Below are positions 9,071-19,432 of a DNA stretch of 64,000 bases, in pieces. Source of the stretch: Pseudomonas sp. FP198. GTDB taxonomy: Bacteria; Pseudomonadota; Gammaproteobacteria; Pseudomonadales; Pseudomonadaceae. The DNA is taken from contig NZ_CP117452.1 in assembly GCF_030687895.1 (NCBI RefSeq), positions 5,199,001 to 5,263,000 of the forward strand. Reading direction: 5' to 3'. The position numbers were made by a program, and so were the translations under genes. Positions within the stretch are counted from its first letter, which is position 1. The number at the start of each line of letters is the position of its first letter. The notes below the pieces were generated by a model. It ran no database searches. It worked only from the letters and a program-made list of their open reading frames with translations, and was not told the DNA's origin.

Positions 9071-9832
9071 TCAGGTTTTTTTGGCAGCAGCCTTGGCCCC
9101 ACGCTGGCGCTGGGCTTCGAACAGGCACACGCCGGTGGCAACCGAGACGTTGAGACTGCTGACACTGCCGGCCATTGGCAGCTTGACCAGGTAGTCGCAA
9201 TGCTCGCGGGTCAGGCGGCGCATGCCCTTGCCTTCGGCGCCCATGATCAGGATGGTCGGGCCGGTCAGGTCCTGGTCATAGATGCTGACCTCGGCCTCGC
9301 CCGCCGTGCCGACGACCCACAAGCCGCGCTGCTGGAGTTTTTCCAGGGTGCGCGCCAGGTTGGTCACGGCCACCAGCGGGATCACTTCCGCCGCGCCGCA
9401 GGCGACTTTACGCACTACCGGGGTCAGGGTGGCCGACTTGTCTTTTGGCACGATCACCGCCAACGCCCCGGCGGCATCCGCCGAACGCAGGCAGGCGCCG
9501 AGGTTGTGCGGGTCGGTCACGCCGTCCAGCACCAGCAGCAAGGGCGCGCCCTCGGTGCGATCGAGCAGCTCGTCGAGCATCGCCTCGCCCCAGACCTGGC
9601 TCGGACTGACTTCGGCCACGACGCCCTGGTGCACGCCTTCGACCCAGGCGTCCATTTCACGCCGCTCGGCCTGGCCGACCGCTACGCGATTCTCGCCCGC
9701 CAGCTCGACCAACGTCTGGACGCGCGGATCGCTACGCCCTTCCGCCAACCAGATCTGCTTGACCCGCTTGGGGTGGTGACGCAACAGCGCCTCCACGGCA
9801 TGCACGCCGTAGATCTTTTCCAGCTGACTCAT
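9071..9832 (-). CDS. rlmB: 23S rRNA (guanosine-2'-O-)-methyltransferase RlmB
   Basis: The 253-aa SPOUT-superfamily enzyme has an N-terminal L30-like substrate-binding domain (2-78, starting LEKIYGVHAVEALLRHHP) and a C-terminal trefoil-knot methyltransferase domain with LDGVTDPHNLGACLRSADAAG, IMGAEGKGM and SSLNVSVATG, the three SAM-binding loops of TrmH-type enzymes. RlmB methylates G2251 of 23S rRNA in E. coli. Its ATG overlaps the stop of rnr by four bases (9829-9832), so the two RNA genes are coupled. Confidence 0.96.
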   Translation of the reverse strand: MSQLEKIYGVHAVEALLRHHPKRVKQIWLAEGRSDPRVQTLVELAGENRVAVGQAERREMDAWVEGVHQGVVAEVSPSQVWGEAMLDELLDRTEGAPLLLVLDGVTDPHNLGACLRSADAAGALAVIVPKDKSATLTPVVRKVACGAAEVIPLVAVTNLARTLEKLQQRGLWVVGTAGEAEVSIYDQDLTGPTILIMGAEGKGMRRLTREHCDYLVKLPMAGSVSSLNVSVATGVCLFEAQRQRGAKAAAKKT

Positions 9833-12447
9833 GACTTGCCCTTGGGTTTACGCGCCCCACCATTCTTGGCTGGGGACGAGCCCGCTTTCGGCGGACCTTT
9901 ACGGTGCTTGCTCGGCTTGCTGGTCGCCTTGTCCGGGGCCGACCTTCCGGTCTTTCCCCCAGACGCCGCTTTACCACCGTTCTTGGCTTCGGCCAGCAAC
10001 GCCTGTTTCATTTCACGGCTTTTGCGCAACTCGGCATTTTTCGCCGCCGCATCGCTCGGGCGATAGGCCTCGACGGCCTTCTCCTTGGCCGAACCGCGGC
10101 GCCCCGACTTGGCGGGGGCAGGCTCGGCGGCGGTCTTGGTTGCTGGCGCAGCCGTTTCGGTGCCGCGCTTCTTGCGACCGATCGGCGCGCTGATGGTTTT
10201 TTCCGCCATTTCGAAGTCGATCTTGCGCTCGTCCAGATCGACGCGCATCACCCGCACTTCGACGGTATCGCCAAGACGGAAGCTGCGACCGGTGCGCTCG
10301 CCCGCCAGGCGGTGGTGCACAGGATCGAAGTGGTAGTAGTCGCCCGGCAGCGCGGTGACATGCACCAGGCCTTCGACGTAGATATCGGTCAGCTCGACGA
10401 ACAGGCCAAAACCGGTCACGGCGGTGATCACGCCCGGGAAAGACTCACCCACGCGATCCTTCATGTACTCGCACTTGAGCCAGTTCACCACGTCGCGGGT
10501 CGCTTCGTCGGCACGCCGCTCGCTCATCGAGCATTGCTCGCCGAGCTGCTCCAGGGCCGCCTCGTCGTACGGGTAGATACGCGCCTTGGGGATGGTCATC
10601 GCGCCGGCACGCTTGACGTGCGGGGTGTCCATCTTCGAGTGGATCACGCTGCGAATCGCCCGGTGCGTGAGCAGGTCGGGGTAGCGACGGATCGGCGAGG
10701 TAAAGTGGGTGTAGGCTTCGTAATTCAGGCCGAAGTGGCCCTGGTTGTCGGCGCTGTACACCGCCTGGCTCAGCGAACGCAGCATCACGGTCTGGATCAG
10801 GTGGAAATCCGGACGATCCTTGATGCTTGCCAGCAAGGCCTGGTAATCCTTCGGCGACGGACCTTCCTTGCCCTTGTGCAACGACAGGCCAAGCTCGCCC
10901 AGGAATGCCCGCAATTTTTCCAGACGCTCCGGCGGCGGACCGTCGTGGACGCGGTACAACGCAGGAATCTCATGCTTCTTGAGGAATTCGGCAGTGGCCA
11001 CGTTGGCCGCCAGCATGCATTCCTCGATCAGCTTGTGGGCGTCGTTGCGAATCGTCGGACGGATCTCGGCGATCTTGCGCTCGGTACCGAAGATGATCCG
11101 GGTTTCCTGGGTTTCGAAATCGATCGCGCCCCGCACGTGACGCGCCGCCAGCAATACCTTGTACAGCGCATAAAGCTGCTTGAGGTGCGGCACGACGTCG
11201 GTGTATTCGCCGCGCAGCTTGCGCGATTCGGCGAGTTTCGGCGTTTCCAGCATCGCACTGACCTTGTTGTAGGTCAGGCGGGCATGGGAATGGATCACCG
11301 CTTCATAGAAGCAGTAGTTGGTCATCTCGCCGGATTTGGAGATATCCATCTCGCAAACCATGGCCAGGCGATCGACCTGGGGATTGAGCGAACACAGGCC
11401 GTTGGACAACTGCTCGGGCAGCATCGGCACGACGCGCTCGGGGAAATACACCGAGTTGCCGCGCACCTGGGCCTCGGCATCCAGTGCCGAGCCGAGCTTT
11501 ACGTAGCTGGAAACGTCGGCAATCGCCACGTACAACTTCCAGCCGCCGGAGAACAAGCGCAACTTGCCTGGCTTGGCTTCGCAGTAGACCGCGTCGTCGA
11601 AGTCCCGGGCGTCTTCACCGTCAATCGTAACGAAAGGCAGATGGCGCAGGTCGATGCGCTTCTCTTTGTCCTTCTCTTCGACTTCCGGCTTGAGCTTGGC
11701 AGCTTCCTTGAGCACCGCCTCAGGCCAGACGTGGGGGATGTCATAGGTGCGCAGGGCAACGTCGATTTCCATGCCCGGGGCCATGTAGTTGCCGACCACT
11801 TCGACCACGTCGCCTTGTGGCTGGAAGCGCGGGGTTGGCCAGTGGGTGATTTTCACCTCGACGAACTGACCGACCTGGGCGTTGGCGTTGCGGCCCGGCG
11901 TCACCAGCACTTCCTGCTGGATCTTCGGGTTGTCGGCAACGACAAAACCGATGCCGCCTTCTTCGAAATAACGACCGACAATGGTCTCGTGGGCACGGGA
12001 CACCACTTCGACGATCACACCCTCACGACGCCCGCGGCGATCCAGGCCGGAGACACGGGCCAAGGCGCGATCGCCGTCGAACACCAGGCGCATCTGCGCC
12101 GGGCTCATGAACAGGTCGTCACTGCCGTCATCCGGAATCAGGAAGCCGAAGCCGTCGCGGTGCCCGGCAATACGCCCCAGGATCAGATCGAGCTTGTCGA
12201 CCGGCGCATAAGTGCCACGGCGGGTGTAGATCAGTTGAGCGTCGCGCTCCATGGCGCGCAGACGGCGGCGCAGGGCTTCGAGCTGGTCCTCGGTGGTCAG
12301 ACCGAATTCTTCGACCAACTGCTCACGGCTAGCAGGCGAACCCCGATCGGCGAGATGCGCCAGGATCAGTTCGCGGCTAGGAATAGGGTTTTCATATTTT
12401 TCCGCTTCACGAGCGGCCTCGGGATCGAGGGACTGCCAATCGGCCAT
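9829..12447 (-). CDS. rnr: Ribonuclease R
   Basis: The 872-aa exoribonuclease degrades structured RNA 3' to 5'. Visible domains in order: N-terminal helix-turn-helix (about 20-90), two cold-shock domains (about 90-240), the RNB catalytic domain with the metal-binding motif IDGEDARDFDDAVY (about residues 270-284), and an S1 domain with GVITAVTGFGLFVELTDIYV near 660. The last ~130 residues are rich in Lys, Ala and Pro, the basic tail that helps RNase R open duplexes and bind ribosomes. Upstream of rlmB in a two-gene unit. Confidence 0.97.
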   Translation of the reverse strand: MADWQSLDPEAAREAEKYENPIPSRELILAHLADRGSPASREQLVEEFGLTTEDQLEALRRRLRAMERDAQLIYTRRGTYAPVDKLDLILGRIAGHRDGFGFLIPDDGSDDLFMSPAQMRLVFDGDRALARVSGLDRRGRREGVIVEVVSRAHETIVGRYFEEGGIGFVVADNPKIQQEVLVTPGRNANAQVGQFVEVKITHWPTPRFQPQGDVVEVVGNYMAPGMEIDVALRTYDIPHVWPEAVLKEAAKLKPEVEEKDKEKRIDLRHLPFVTIDGEDARDFDDAVYCEAKPGKLRLFSGGWKLYVAIADVSSYVKLGSALDAEAQVRGNSVYFPERVVPMLPEQLSNGLCSLNPQVDRLAMVCEMDISKSGEMTNYCFYEAVIHSHARLTYNKVSAMLETPKLAESRKLRGEYTDVVPHLKQLYALYKVLLAARHVRGAIDFETQETRIIFGTERKIAEIRPTIRNDAHKLIEECMLAANVATAEFLKKHEIPALYRVHDGPPPERLEKLRAFLGELGLSLHKGKEGPSPKDYQALLASIKDRPDFHLIQTVMLRSLSQAVYSADNQGHFGLNYEAYTHFTSPIRRYPDLLTHRAIRSVIHSKMDTPHVKRAGAMTIPKARIYPYDEAALEQLGEQCSMSERRADEATRDVVNWLKCEYMKDRVGESFPGVITAVTGFGLFVELTDIYVEGLVHVTALPGDYYHFDPVHHRLAGERTGRSFRLGDTVEVRVMRVDLDERKIDFEMAEKTISAPIGRKKRGTETAAPATKTAAEPAPAKSGRRGSAKEKAVEAYRPSDAAAKNAELRKSREMKQALLAEAKNGGKAASGGKTGRSAPDKATSKPSKHRKGPPKAGSSPAKNGGARKPKGKS

Positions 12448-12608
12448 TAGAGAGTTTTCACCTTGTCTATATGCGGGTTAGTTTGGCATAGGCGTAATGA
12501 AACGGGAAATTTCAAGCGTCAGATGCCTTTTCTAAAGCCTTTTGACACGCCTTTGAAGCCTGTGATTGCGCCGCTCGTGAAATTTAGCTTTTTTTTTGCA
12601 CCGAGGGG

Positions 12609-12637
12609 TTTACAGTTAAAAACACGCTCCGTATAGT
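12609..12637 (+). promoter_or_regulatory. Promoter of the first tRNA-Leu gene
   Basis: TTTACA (12609-12614), a 17-base spacer and TATAGT (12632-12637) are followed by a GC-rich discriminator GCGCGCC, typical of stable-RNA promoters under stringent control. The tRNA begins 37 bases after the -10 box. The same promoter recurs before the second tRNA. Confidence 0.85.
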
Positions 12638-12673
12638 GCGCGCCATCGACGACGCACACACGTTGACGATATC

Positions 12674-12760
12674 GCCCAGATGGTGAAATTGGTAGACACG
12701 CCAGCTTCAGGTGCTGGTGACCGCAAGGTCGTGGAAGTTCGAGTCTTCTTCTGGGCACCA
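12674..12760 (+). tRNA. tRNA-Leu (anticodon CAG), copy 1
   Basis: 87 bases including an encoded CCA end. The acceptor stem is GCCCAGA/TCTGGGC, the anticodon stem CCAGC/GCTGG encloses the loop TTCAGGT (anticodon CAG, reading CUG), and a long variable arm (GACCGCAAGGTC) marks a class II tRNA. The T arm has the GTTCGAGTC loop. CUG is the major leucine codon in this GC-rich genome. Confidence 0.98.
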
Positions 12761-12797
12761 ATTTCAAGCAGCAGATACTATCTGCGAGCTTTTACAG

Positions 12798-12819
12798 AAA
12801 CCCGCGAAAGCGGGTTTTT
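12798..12819 (+). terminator. Terminator after tRNA-Leu copy 1
   Basis: Stem AAACCCGC/GCGGGTTT with a GAAA tetraloop, running into TTTTTG, 38 bases past the tRNA end. Confidence 0.9.
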
Positions 12820-12872
12820 GCATTTTTGTCCCCGCCGTTTCGTTTTGGCAATTACCAAAACAAAAACAGGGG

Positions 12873-12901
12873 TTTACAGATCAAAACGCGCTCCGTATAG
12901 T
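12873..12901 (+). promoter_or_regulatory. Promoter of the second tRNA-Leu gene
   Basis: TTTACA (12873-12878), 17 bases, TATAGT (12896-12901), discriminator GCGCGAC. The stretch from GGGGTTTACAG to TATAGTGCGCG is nearly the same as that before copy 1, so the promoter was duplicated with the gene. Confidence 0.85.
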
Positions 12902-12935
12902 GCGCGACATCAACAGCGGCAACGCTGAAGATACT

Positions 12936-13022
12936 GCCCAGATGGTGAAATTGGTAGACACGCCAGCTTCAGGTGCTGGTGACCGCAAGGTCGTGGAAGT
13001 TCGAGTCTTCTTCTGGGCACCA
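12936..13022 (+). tRNA. tRNA-Leu (anticodon CAG), copy 2
   Basis: The 87 bases are identical to the copy at 12674-12760, including the encoded CCA. It has its own promoter upstream and its own terminator downstream, so each tRNA is a separate transcription unit arranged in tandem. Confidence 0.98.
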
Positions 13023-13057
13023 ATTCAAGCTTCAAGGTCAGATGCCTTGAACCTCAC

Positions 13058-13081
13058 AGAAACCCGCGAAAGCGGGTTTTT
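13058..13081 (+). terminator. Terminator after tRNA-Leu copy 2
   Basis: Stem AAACCCGC/GCGGGTTT with a GAAA loop and a following T run, same sequence as the terminator of copy 1. Confidence 0.9.
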
Positions 13082-13108
13082 GCGTTTTCTGGATCCGGAA
13101 ATTCCCTC

Positions 13109-13239
13109 TGTGGCGAGGGGATTTATCCCCGCTAGGCTGCGTAGCGGCCCCAAAAGCAACGATCTCAATCTTACTGGCACCGAGTTGTCGGGCCGGGGGC
13201 CGCTGCGCAGTCCAACGGGGATAAATCCCCTCGCCACAA
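13109..13239. repeat. REPIN-like inverted repeat pair, family B (GTGGCGAGGGGATTTATCCC)
   Basis: The arm GTGGCGAGGGGATTTATCCC (inner palindrome GGGGAT TT ATCCCC) at 13110 is repeated inverted, ending at 13239. It lies between the tRNA genes and fbpA. Confidence 0.9.
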
Positions 13240-13250
13240 CGCACATGAGA

Positions 13251-13272
13251 AACAATATCGTTTATCATTGTT
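13251..13272. promoter_or_regulatory. Fur-box-like dyad upstream of fbpA
   Basis: AACAAT and ATTGTT flank a 10-base centre that includes TTTATC, giving an A/T-rich dyad 38 bases before the fbpA start. It resembles, but only partly matches, the GATAAT-type hexamers of a Fur site. An iron-transport gene downstream makes Fur control likely; the site itself is tentative. Confidence 0.35.
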
Positions 13273-13310
13273 ACAAGTTTTTGCTACACGACAGTGAGGA
13301 ACCCCCGCGA

Positions 13311-14321
13311 ATGATGTTTCGAACCACCCTGCGCCGCGCCCTGACCTGCACCCTGCTCGGCCTGACCCTCGCAACGCCCCTCACCCAAGCCGCCGACAAG
13401 GTGGAACTGACTCTCTACAACGGCCAGCACAAAGAAGTTGGCGATGAACTGGCCAAGGCCTTTGAGGCCAAGACCGGCATCCACGTCAACGTGCGCAAGG
13501 GCAGCAGCAACCAGCTCGCCAGCCAGATCGTCGAAGAAGGCGAGCGCTCCCCGGCCGACGTGATCTACACCGAAGAGTCGCCGCCATTGAACAAGCTCGG
13601 CGAGCAAGGGCTGCTGGCGAAGATCGACGATGCCACGCTCAACGTACTACCCAAGGATTATGTTGCGAGCAATGGCACCTGGATGGGCGTGACCGCCCGC
13701 GTGCGTGTGGTTGCCTACAACCCCAAACTGATCGACGAGAAAGATCTGCCGAAAACCGTCCTCGATTTCGCCCAGCCGCAATGGCAGGGCAAGGTCGGCT
13801 TTGTACCAACCAGCGGCGCGTTCCAGGAGCAAGCCGTCGCCATCATCAAGTTGCACGGGATGGACGCCGCCGAGGAATGGCTCACCGGGCTGCGCGCGTT
13901 CGGCAAGGTCTACAGCAACAACATGGTTGCCCTCAAGGCCGTGGAAAACGGCGAAGTGGCGACGGTCCTGGTGAATAATTACTACTGGTTCGCGCTGCAG
14001 CGAGAGAAAGGCCAGCTCGATTCCCGGCTGCACTATTTCACCGGTGGCGATGCCGGTGGCCTGGTGACCGTGTCCAGCGCTGCCGCGCTGAAATCCAGCA
14101 AGCACCCCAAGGAAGCCCAACAACTGCTCGCCTACATGGCCAGTGAAGAAGGCCAGCGCGTGATCACCCAGACGTCCGCCGAGTACCCTCTGCACAAAGG
14201 CATGGTGTCGGACCGCGGCCTCAAGCCGTTCAGTGAACTTGAACCGCCAAAAGTCACTCCGGCCGACCTCGGCAATGCTGAAGAAGCCCTGGAACTGGAA
14301 CGTGAAGTCGGCCTGAACTGA
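13311..14321 (+). CDS. fbpA: Iron(III) ABC transporter, periplasmic binding protein
   Basis: The 336-aa precursor has a signal peptide (about residues 1-27, ending LTQAADK) and a class II periplasmic binding fold of the FbpA/HitA/FutA1 family. Key visible points are the opening KVELTLYNGQHKEVGDELAKAF, the E-S-P metal-site region (IYTEESPPLNKL) and the adjacent tyrosines Tyr224-Tyr225 (VNNYYWFAL) that bind Fe3+ in this family. ATG at 13311 follows GTGAGGA by ten bases; an in-frame extension through the tRNA gene is rejected. It delivers ferric iron to the permease encoded next, with which it overlaps by one base (TGATG). The ATPase gene is not adjacent. Confidence 0.93.
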   Translation: MMFRTTLRRALTCTLLGLTLATPLTQAADKVELTLYNGQHKEVGDELAKAFEAKTGIHVNVRKGSSNQLASQIVEEGERSPADVIYTEESPPLNKLGEQGLLAKIDDATLNVLPKDYVASNGTWMGVTARVRVVAYNPKLIDEKDLPKTVLDFAQPQWQGKVGFVPTSGAFQEQAVAIIKLHGMDAAEEWLTGLRAFGKVYSNNMVALKAVENGEVATVLVNNYYWFALQREKGQLDSRLHYFTGGDAGGLVTVSSAAALKSSKHPKEAQQLLAYMASEEGQRVITQTSAEYPLHKGMVSDRGLKPFSELEPPKVTPADLGNAEEALELEREVGLN

Positions 14322-15886
14322 TGACACCGTCGCTGAACGCTCCCCCTGCCGCGGGGAGCTATATTCCCCGGCGCAAGCGCCCGTCGATCGGCCTGCTGCT
14401 CCCGGTTCTGCTGCTGGTGCTGCTGAGCGCGTTGCCACTGCTGTATGTCATCGCGAAGGCCTGGCAGGCCGGTTGGACAGAAGCATTGCACTTGCTCTGG
14501 CGGCCTTATGTATTCGGCCTGCTGCGCAATACCCTGGCGCTGATGATCGGTGTCACGCTGGCCTGTGGCGTGATCGGCCTGTCCCTGGCCTGGCTTTTGG
14601 AGCGCAGCAACCTGCCGGGACGCAGGGTCTGGGGCGTGATCCTCTGCCTGCCATTCGCGGTGCCGGCGTTTGTCAGCAGCTTCACCTGGGTATCGCTCAG
14701 CGCGCAATTTGAGGGCCTGGGCGGGGCCATCCTGGTCATGACCCTGTCCAAATATCCGCTGATTTTCCTGCCGGTGGCGGCAACGCTACGCAACCTCGAC
14801 CCCTCCCTCGAGGAGTCCGCACGAACCCTGGGGCAAAATCGCTGGGGCGTGTTTTTTCGCGTCACCCTGCCACTGCTCTGGCCTTCACTGCTGGCCGGCT
14901 CACTGTTGATTGCCTTGCACATGCTGGTGGAGTTCGGCGCGTTGTCGATCATCGGACTGCAAACGTTTACCACCGCGATCTACCAACAATTCGAGCTGGA
15001 GTTCAGCAACGCCAATGCCGCCATGCTGTCGGCGGTGCTGTTGGTGCTCTGCCTGGCACTGTTGTGGCTGGAATTGCGCGTGCGCGGCAAGGGCCGCCAT
15101 GTACGCACCGGACAAGGCGCGGCACGCCGCGCGGAGCAGGTACGGCTCGGCCCCTGGGCGCTCCTCGGCCAGCTGTATTGCGCGGCATTGACGGTCATTG
15201 GCAGCGGTATTCCGCTGGGGATGCTGGTGTATTGGCTGGCGGTGGGGACTTCCGCCGCTTTCCCGGTAGGCGAGATCGGCGAAGCCCTGCTGTCATCCCT
15301 GGCGCTGTCACTGGGCGGCGCCGCGCTCTGCCTCGTACTCGCGGTGCCGGTCGGCCTGCTGGTGGTGCGTCACAAGGGGCGCCTGGCGCTATGGGCAGAA
15401 CGCCTGCCGTATTTGCTGCATGCACTGCCAGGCCTGGTGATTGCCCTGAGCCTGGTGTATTTCGCGCTGCACTATGTGCCGGCGCTCTATCAGACCTCGG
15501 GTTTGCTGCTGATTGCCTACGCGCTGCTGTTCCTGCCGCTGGCCCAGGCGCCGGTGCGTACGGCGCTGAACAAGGCCGCGCCGCAGCTGGAAGAAGCGGC
15601 TCGCACGCTGGGGGCTTCGTCTTTCAGTGCGTTTTGCCGGGTGACCTTGCCGATTATCTTCCCGGCGCTGGGGGCAGCATTTGCGCTGGTGTTCCTGGAC
15701 GCGATGAAAGAACTGACCGCCACGCTGCTGCTGAGCCCAACTGGACTCGATACCCTCGCGACAGCGGTCTGGGCACACACTTCGAACGTCGAGTTTGCGG
15801 CAGCGGCGCCTTACGCGGCGCTGCTTATCCTGGTGTCGGGGTTGCCGGTCTATTTGCTGACGACGCGGATGTATCTGAGCCGCTGA
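14321..15886 (+). CDS. fbpB: Iron(III) ABC transporter, permease
   Basis: The 521-aa inner-membrane protein consists of two fused permease halves of about six helices each. Each half carries the EAA loop that docks the ATPase: EESARTLGQNRWGVFFRVTLP near residue 165 and EEAARTLGASSFSAFCRVTLP near residue 425, matching the FbpB/HitB architecture. The ATG overlaps the stop of fbpA by one base. No ATP-binding gene follows (a palindromic repeat and a convergent chemoreceptor gene do), as also remembered for hitAB of P. aeruginosa, so the ATPase must come from another locus. Confidence 0.93.
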   Translation: MTPSLNAPPAAGSYIPRRKRPSIGLLLPVLLLVLLSALPLLYVIAKAWQAGWTEALHLLWRPYVFGLLRNTLALMIGVTLACGVIGLSLAWLLERSNLPGRRVWGVILCLPFAVPAFVSSFTWVSLSAQFEGLGGAILVMTLSKYPLIFLPVAATLRNLDPSLEESARTLGQNRWGVFFRVTLPLLWPSLLAGSLLIALHMLVEFGALSIIGLQTFTTAIYQQFELEFSNANAAMLSAVLLVLCLALLWLELRVRGKGRHVRTGQGAARRAEQVRLGPWALLGQLYCAALTVIGSGIPLGMLVYWLAVGTSAAFPVGEIGEALLSSLALSLGGAALCLVLAVPVGLLVVRHKGRLALWAERLPYLLHALPGLVIALSLVYFALHYVPALYQTSGLLLIAYALLFLPLAQAPVRTALNKAAPQLEEAARTLGASSFSAFCRVTLPIIFPALGAAFALVFLDAMKELTATLLLSPTGLDTLATAVWAHTSNVEFAAAAPYAALLILVSGLPVYLLTTRMYLSR

Positions 15887-15890
15887 AATC

Positions 15891-15982
15891 GCTTTCGCGA
15901 GCAGGCTCGCTCCCTCCCACAGGTGCCAGGTCTTGTAGACGCCACGCCAGAACCCCTGTGGGAGCGAGCCTGCTCGCGAAGG
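15891..15982. repeat. REPIN-like inverted repeat pair, family C
   Basis: TTTCGCGAGCAGGCTCGCTC at the left and TGTGGGAGCGAGCCTGCTCG at the right end face each other. The element sits between the convergent genes fbpB and the chemoreceptor and may also serve as a bidirectional 3' end structure. Confidence 0.9.
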
Positions 15983-15999
15983 GCCAGCCGCAATCTCGA

Positions 16000-17934
16000 T
16001 CAGGCCCTGAACTGCCCCAGACTCGCCTTCAACTGCGCCGCCAGACCGTCCAACACCTTGCCGCTGGCAGTGGTCTCGACCACCGCCTGGGCGGCTTTTT
16101 CGGCCTGGGCGTGGATGGTTTCCACCCGTCCGCGCACCGCTTGGGCGCCCTGGGCCTGATGCGCCGCTGCCTGGGTCGCCAGGCCGATGGCCGCATGGAC
16201 CTGCTCGACCGAAACCTGCACTGATTGCTGCAGCCGTGCGCTGTCTCGCAGCACCGCCAGGCCCTCGTTCGCTTGTCGTCCAGCCTGGCCAATCGCAGCC
16301 ACCGCTTCGCGCGCACCTTGTTGCAAGGCAACGATATGCGCCTGGATGTCGCCAGTCGAACTCTGGGTCTTGCTCGCCAGTGCCCGCACCTCGTCCGCCA
16401 CCACCGCAAATCCGCGCCCGGTTTCGCCTGCCCGCGCCGCCTCGATGGCCGCGTTCAACGCCAGCAGGTTGGTTTGCTCGGCGATGCCATGGATAACCGT
16501 CAGGACCACTTCGATCTGCTCGCTCTGCTGCGCCAGCCGTTCGATGACCTTCGCCCCGGTGTCGACCTGTCCGGCCAGCGCTTCGATCAAGCCGCCGACC
16601 TTGGCCGCGGTGCGGGTCGTTTCATCGGTGGCCTGGCGGATCTCCACCACCTGCTGCAGGGCCGCCTGCATCGCCTGGCTTTCCGATTGCGCCTCATCAG
16701 CCATCTGCGACAACGCCCGCAGGCTCTCGGCCACTTCGTCGCGCTGCATGCCGGCCGCCGCGTCGGCGCCGGAGTTGCGCAGGGTCATCGCACCGATTTC
16801 CTGGCCGGTGCGCTGGGCCACGTCACCCGCTTCACGCACGATAGGTTGCAACTTGTCGACAAAACGATTGACCGCCGAAGCCATTTCGCCAATTTCATCC
16901 TTGCTGCTGATCTGTACACGCTTGGTCAGATCGCCCTCGCCTGCCGCCAGGTCGTTCATCGCTGCGATCAACAGCTTCAAGCGATTGACCACCCGCCGCC
17001 CCAGCACCACGGCCAGCAATGCCAGCACGCCGAACCCGACCAGCGCCAGGCCCAGACCGATGCGCCAGCGCAAAGTCCCCGCAGCCTCCTGCACGGTGGC
17101 GGCGGTATTGGTCTGCATTTGCGTGGCGGTTGCCTGCGCCGAGCCCAGGCGGCCACGCATGGCGGTGGCGCTGTCGGCGGCTGCGCCCTTGAGGCTGTCA
17201 CCGACCAGTTGGTCGCTGCTGGCGATCAATGCGGAGAAGCGCTGGTCCAGCGCTTTCAGATCGGTTTCCACCGAGGCGGTGGAAACGCCCATCAGCACTT
17301 TGCCGATTTCCACACCGTTGGGGTTGATCGATGCTTCGAGGTAATAGACCGACGGGTCGTTCTTCGCCGCGTCCAGCACCTTGTCCAATGCCCGCTCGCC
17401 CTTGCCTTTTTCCAGGAGGGCCTTGTTGATCGGGTTTTCCCGGTTCAGATAACGAGTCAGGTGTTCGCCGGCAGCGTCGTCATAGATGACGAACAACACG
17501 TTGGGATTGCGCTGGGCGCGGCGGGCGAATTCGGAAAGGGTCGGCACGTCGCTGTCCCACATGGCGCGAGGCGCGACCGAGGCCAAAAGCTGCGCCATAT
17601 CATTGGCGGAATCCCTCAGGTCTTTTTCCAGAGTCGCACGCAGATGGGCCTGCTCTTCCTTCAGCCGCGAGGACAAACCGGCGTTCAACCGTTGGCGGGT
17701 GCTGGCGGAAAGGCTATCGAGGCTCGAGGTGACTTCACGCCCGGCCTGCTCCAGCTCCCCGGCGAGTTTCTGGCTGTCAGCCCCCAGGCGCGCGTTCAGG
17801 TCGGCCTCCAGCGCGGTGACCGTGCTTCGGGTCAGCGCAACGGCGACCAGTACCTGCACCAAAAGGGCGATACCGAGCGTAACGAAAACAGGCCGCAGCA
17901 AACGGCTTTGTAACAGTGAGAGAACGGCCGACAC
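16000..17934 (-). CDS. Methyl-accepting chemotaxis protein
   Basis: The 644-aa transducer has an N-terminal membrane helix (about 14-34), a periplasmic domain of some 250 residues, a second helix (about 290-310), a HAMP domain (about 312-365, with [25 protein letters not shown]) and a cytoplasmic signalling domain whose hairpin tip reads [19 protein letters not shown] near residue 490. The periplasmic part has [20 protein letters not shown] and [10 protein letters not shown] segments suggesting a single Cache-like sensor; the ligand is unknown. The GTG at 17934 is the start. No CheW-binding pentapeptide is seen at the C-terminus. It stands alone between fbpB and purA. Confidence 0.95.
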   Translation of the reverse strand: MSAVLSLLQSRLLRPVFVTLGIALLVQVLVAVALTRSTVTALEADLNARLGADSQKLAGELEQAGREVTSSLDSLSASTRQRLNAGLSSRLKEEQAHLRATLEKDLRDSANDMAQLLASVAPRAMWDSDVPTLSEFARRAQRNPNVLFVIYDDAAGEHLTRYLNRENPINKALLEKGKGERALDKVLDAAKNDPSVYYLEASINPNGVEIGKVLMGVSTASVETDLKALDQRFSALIASSDQLVGDSLKGAAADSATAMRGRLGSAQATATQMQTNTAATVQEAAGTLRWRIGLGLALVGFGVLALLAVVLGRRVVNRLKLLIAAMNDLAAGEGDLTKRVQISSKDEIGEMASAVNRFVDKLQPIVREAGDVAQRTGQEIGAMTLRNSGADAAAGMQRDEVAESLRALSQMADEAQSESQAMQAALQQVVEIRQATDETTRTAAKVGGLIEALAGQVDTGAKVIERLAQQSEQIEVVLTVIHGIAEQTNLLALNAAIEAARAGETGRGFAVVADEVRALASKTQSSTGDIQAHIVALQQGAREAVAAIGQAGRQANEGLAVLRDSARLQQSVQVSVEQVHAAIGLATQAAAHQAQGAQAVRGRVETIHAQAEKAAQAVVETTASGKVLDGLAAQLKASLGQFRA

Positions 17935-18040
17935 AGGGGAATCCCTCTACTAACGCCATTAAATTGATGGCACTTCACAAGAAGTACTTATTATCAAGGG
18001 TGCGAAGCAAAGGTCGTGCCGTCTGACAGACAGAGACGAC

Positions 18041-18064
18041 AAAGGACCCAAACGAGGGTCCTTT
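18041..18064 (-). terminator. Terminator after purA
   Basis: Stem AAAGGACCC/GGGTCCTTT with a 6-base loop, 21 bases beyond the purA stop. Its outer A-T pairs provide a T tract in either direction, so it could act for purA. Confidence 0.65.
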
Positions 18065-18085
18065 GTGTGTTACATCAACGACTTA

Positions 18086-19432
<1,347 letters not shown>

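Noticed and set aside
9904..12450. 848-codon plus-strand open frame opposite rnr
   Set aside because: Antisense shadow of RNase R with no recognisable protein features; rnr has full domain support.
12711..13310. In-frame extension of fbpA back through both the second tRNA and a repeat
   Set aside because: It would translate tRNA and REPIN sequence; the signal peptide and ribosome binding site fix the start at 13311.
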